From Flavobacterium tiangeerense (lineage in GTDB: Bacteria; Bacteroidota; Bacteroidia; Flavobacteriales; Flavobacteriaceae), in the NCBI RefSeq assembly GCF_007830355.1, contig NZ_VLKO01000008.1, positions 199,453 through 263,452 on the forward strand: a stretch of 64,000 bases of DNA, given 5' to 3'. Numbering within the stretch: the stretch's first letter is position 1; every line of letters begins with the position of its first letter. Of the stretch, positions 62,991 through 64,000 are shown piece after piece. The position numbers were made by a program, and so were the translations under genes. Below the pieces are notes generated by a model. It did not search any database. It saw only the letters and a program-made list of their open reading frames with translations, and was not told the origin of the DNA.

Positions 62991-64000
62991 ATGAAAATAG
63001 CTTTACTCTTAACGCGTTCCGTAATCTATCCTTCAATGGCTTTTGATATCATGGATGGTTTTAAATCTTCTCTAAAAAAATTAGGAGTAGAAGGAAAACA
63101 CGAAATCGTATCATCAAATATAGGTGTGGCCGGCAAAAATGAAGAAATTTATATTTGCTGCGAACAATTATTACTCAATAATACAGATATAATTATTGCT
63201 TATATAAATCCTATTACAGCAGAATTTATTCATCCTCTTTTTGAAAATTCCGGAAAGTTACTGATCGTTTTAGATAGTGGTTATCATTTCCCAATCTTTC
63301 AACAAAAATTATCAAACGCTCATTTTATTTCTTTAGAAGGTAATTTGTGTTCCCGTGCGATTGTTCGTAAAGCCGCAGAAGAAGGGCTACAGGATTTTGC
63401 TTTTACCTGTTCTTTTTACGATGCAGGTTACCGTCCTCCTTACACGTATTCAACTTCGGTTGAAGATAAAGGAGGATCTATTACATACAATCATATTACG
63501 CCTTTGAAGCGCTCCGATTTTAGTTTGGAACCATTGGCGGGTTATCTTGAAGAAAACAAAGACGCAGCCCTTTTGACTTCTTTTTGCGGAGATATGGCTG
63601 AAGATTTTTTTAGAGAATCATCTAAATTTAAGAGTATAATATCCTGTAAAATTTACGGAAGCGGTTTTACAGCAGAAGAATTTTGGCTAAGTAAGATACC
63701 TTATCCAGGATATAATTGGAGCTCTTCTATTCCTTGGTCACTAACAATTGTTAGCGAAGAAAATAAAGATTTTGTTACTACAATGGAAAATATCCGACAA
63801 AACAAAGCCAATATATTCTCGCTCTTAGGATGGGAAGCTGCTTTGTTTATAGAAGCTGCAAATGAAAAATCACTAGATGCTATTACGATCCACTCACCAA
63901 GAGGAAAAGTTTATATGAATCCCGTTACCGGTTTTTCTTCAGCACCTATTTATTACGCCACAGTTGCAAAAAACAAAGAAACAGGTAACTGTCAGTTAGA
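62991..64000 (+). CDS. Periplasmic-binding-fold protein without signal peptide, 3' end outside window
   Basis: The frame is open from the ATG at 62991 (MKIALLLTRSVIYPSMAFDIMDG) to the right edge, about 336 codons. The succession DIIIAYINPITAEFIHPLFE, KLLIVLDSGYHFP, EGNLCSRAIVRKAAEEG and DAALLTSFCGDMAEDFF fits a type I periplasmic-binding (branched-chain amino acid receptor-like) fold. No signal peptide or lipobox is present, so it is predicted cytoplasmic or exported by another route. It follows the three tail-collar genes by 70 bases on the same strand. I do not recognise a named family. Confidence 0.7.
   Translation, partial: MKIALLLTRSVIYPSMAFDIMDGFKSSLKKLGVEGKHEIVSSNIGVAGKNEEIYICCEQLLLNNTDIIIAYINPITAEFIHPLFENSGKLLIVLDSGYHFPIFQQKLSNAHFISLEGNLCSRAIVRKAAEEGLQDFAFTCSFYDAGYRPPYTYSTSVEDKGGSITYNHITPLKRSDFSLEPLAGYLEENKDAALLTSFCGDMAEDFFRESSKFKSIISCKIYGSGFTAEEFWLSKIPYPGYNWSSSIPWSLTIVSEENKDFVTTMENIRQNKANIFSLLGWEAALFIEAANEKSLDAITIHSPRGKVYMNPVTGFSSAPIYYATVAKNKETGNCQL

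Noticed and set aside
1..64000. CRISPR arrays, insertion sequences and rRNA genes
   Set aside because: No regularly spaced repeats, transposase motifs or rRNA sequence were seen on reading the window.

Overview
The window is about 64 kb of an AT-rich genome that reads as a member of the Bacteroidota, most probably Flavobacterium. The signs are the many promoters of the form TTG-(17-21)-TAnnTTTG (for example at 4847-4874, 32851-32882 and 52702-52733), a type III glutamine synthetase, a split transketolase, TonB-dependent receptors paired with surface lipoproteins, DUF4252 proteins beside an ECF sigma factor, and SPII lipoproteins throughout. Most of the window is ordinary chromosomal backbone. 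I see no rRNA, CRISPR array, insertion sequence or complete prophage.

Layout. 1-752: 5' part of a curlin-repeat adhesin gene, cut by the window edge. 1.2-14.9 kb: divergent glutamine synthetases (type III and type II), TerC, the B12-dependent fused mutase IcmF, PurU and PyrF. 15.3-18.2 kb: AraC-type regulator, response regulator and CHASE3/PAS histidine kinase in one operon. 18.4-30.1 kb: envelope-stress-like small genes, PrfA, two Crp/Fnr regulators each beside small metabolic genes (HbpS-like, 5-hydroxyisourate hydrolase, rhodanese; Old Yellow Enzyme), and split transketolase. 30.1-33.3 kb: FKBP lipoprotein, S4 protein, a phosphoribosyltransferase, AroK, two identical tRNA-Lys genes and one tRNA-Leu. 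33.3-40 kb: an accessory patch with a decayed nucleotidyltransferase, a DUF418 membrane protein, a Gabija-like defence operon (OLD-type ATPase/TOPRIM nuclease, UvrD-like helicase and an overlapping 69-residue ORF) and a decayed WYL regulator. 40.2-44.7 kb: metal or haem uptake set (small Cys protein, TonB receptor, PepSY protein). 44.7-49.3 kb: ECF sigma/DUF4252 operon, S41 protease and amidase. 49.5-59.7 kb: cobalamin locus. 59.8-60.9 kb: TrmL and RluE-like RNA modification enzymes. 61.2-64 kb: three tandem tail-collar genes and a substrate-binding-like gene cut by the right edge.

How it fits together. The cobalamin locus takes up B12 or cobinamide (BtuB and BtuG-like at the surface, BtuFCD-like at the inner membrane), makes and attaches the lower ligand (CobU, a BluB-CobT fusion, CobS, CobC) and so can supply adenosylcobalamin to IcmF at 6.7-10.1 kb. 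A cobalamin riboswitch lies ahead of btuB/btuG only.

The most unexpected signal is a 16-bp dyad (ideal form CAGGTATTTATACCTG at 61103-61118). It lies 22-23 bases upstream of a TAnnTTTG -7 box, in the same orientation, at three unrelated loci: the curlin-repeat gene, the Gabija-like operon and the tail-collar cluster. This suggests one unknown dimeric regulator controlling surface adhesion, defence and a tail-collar system.
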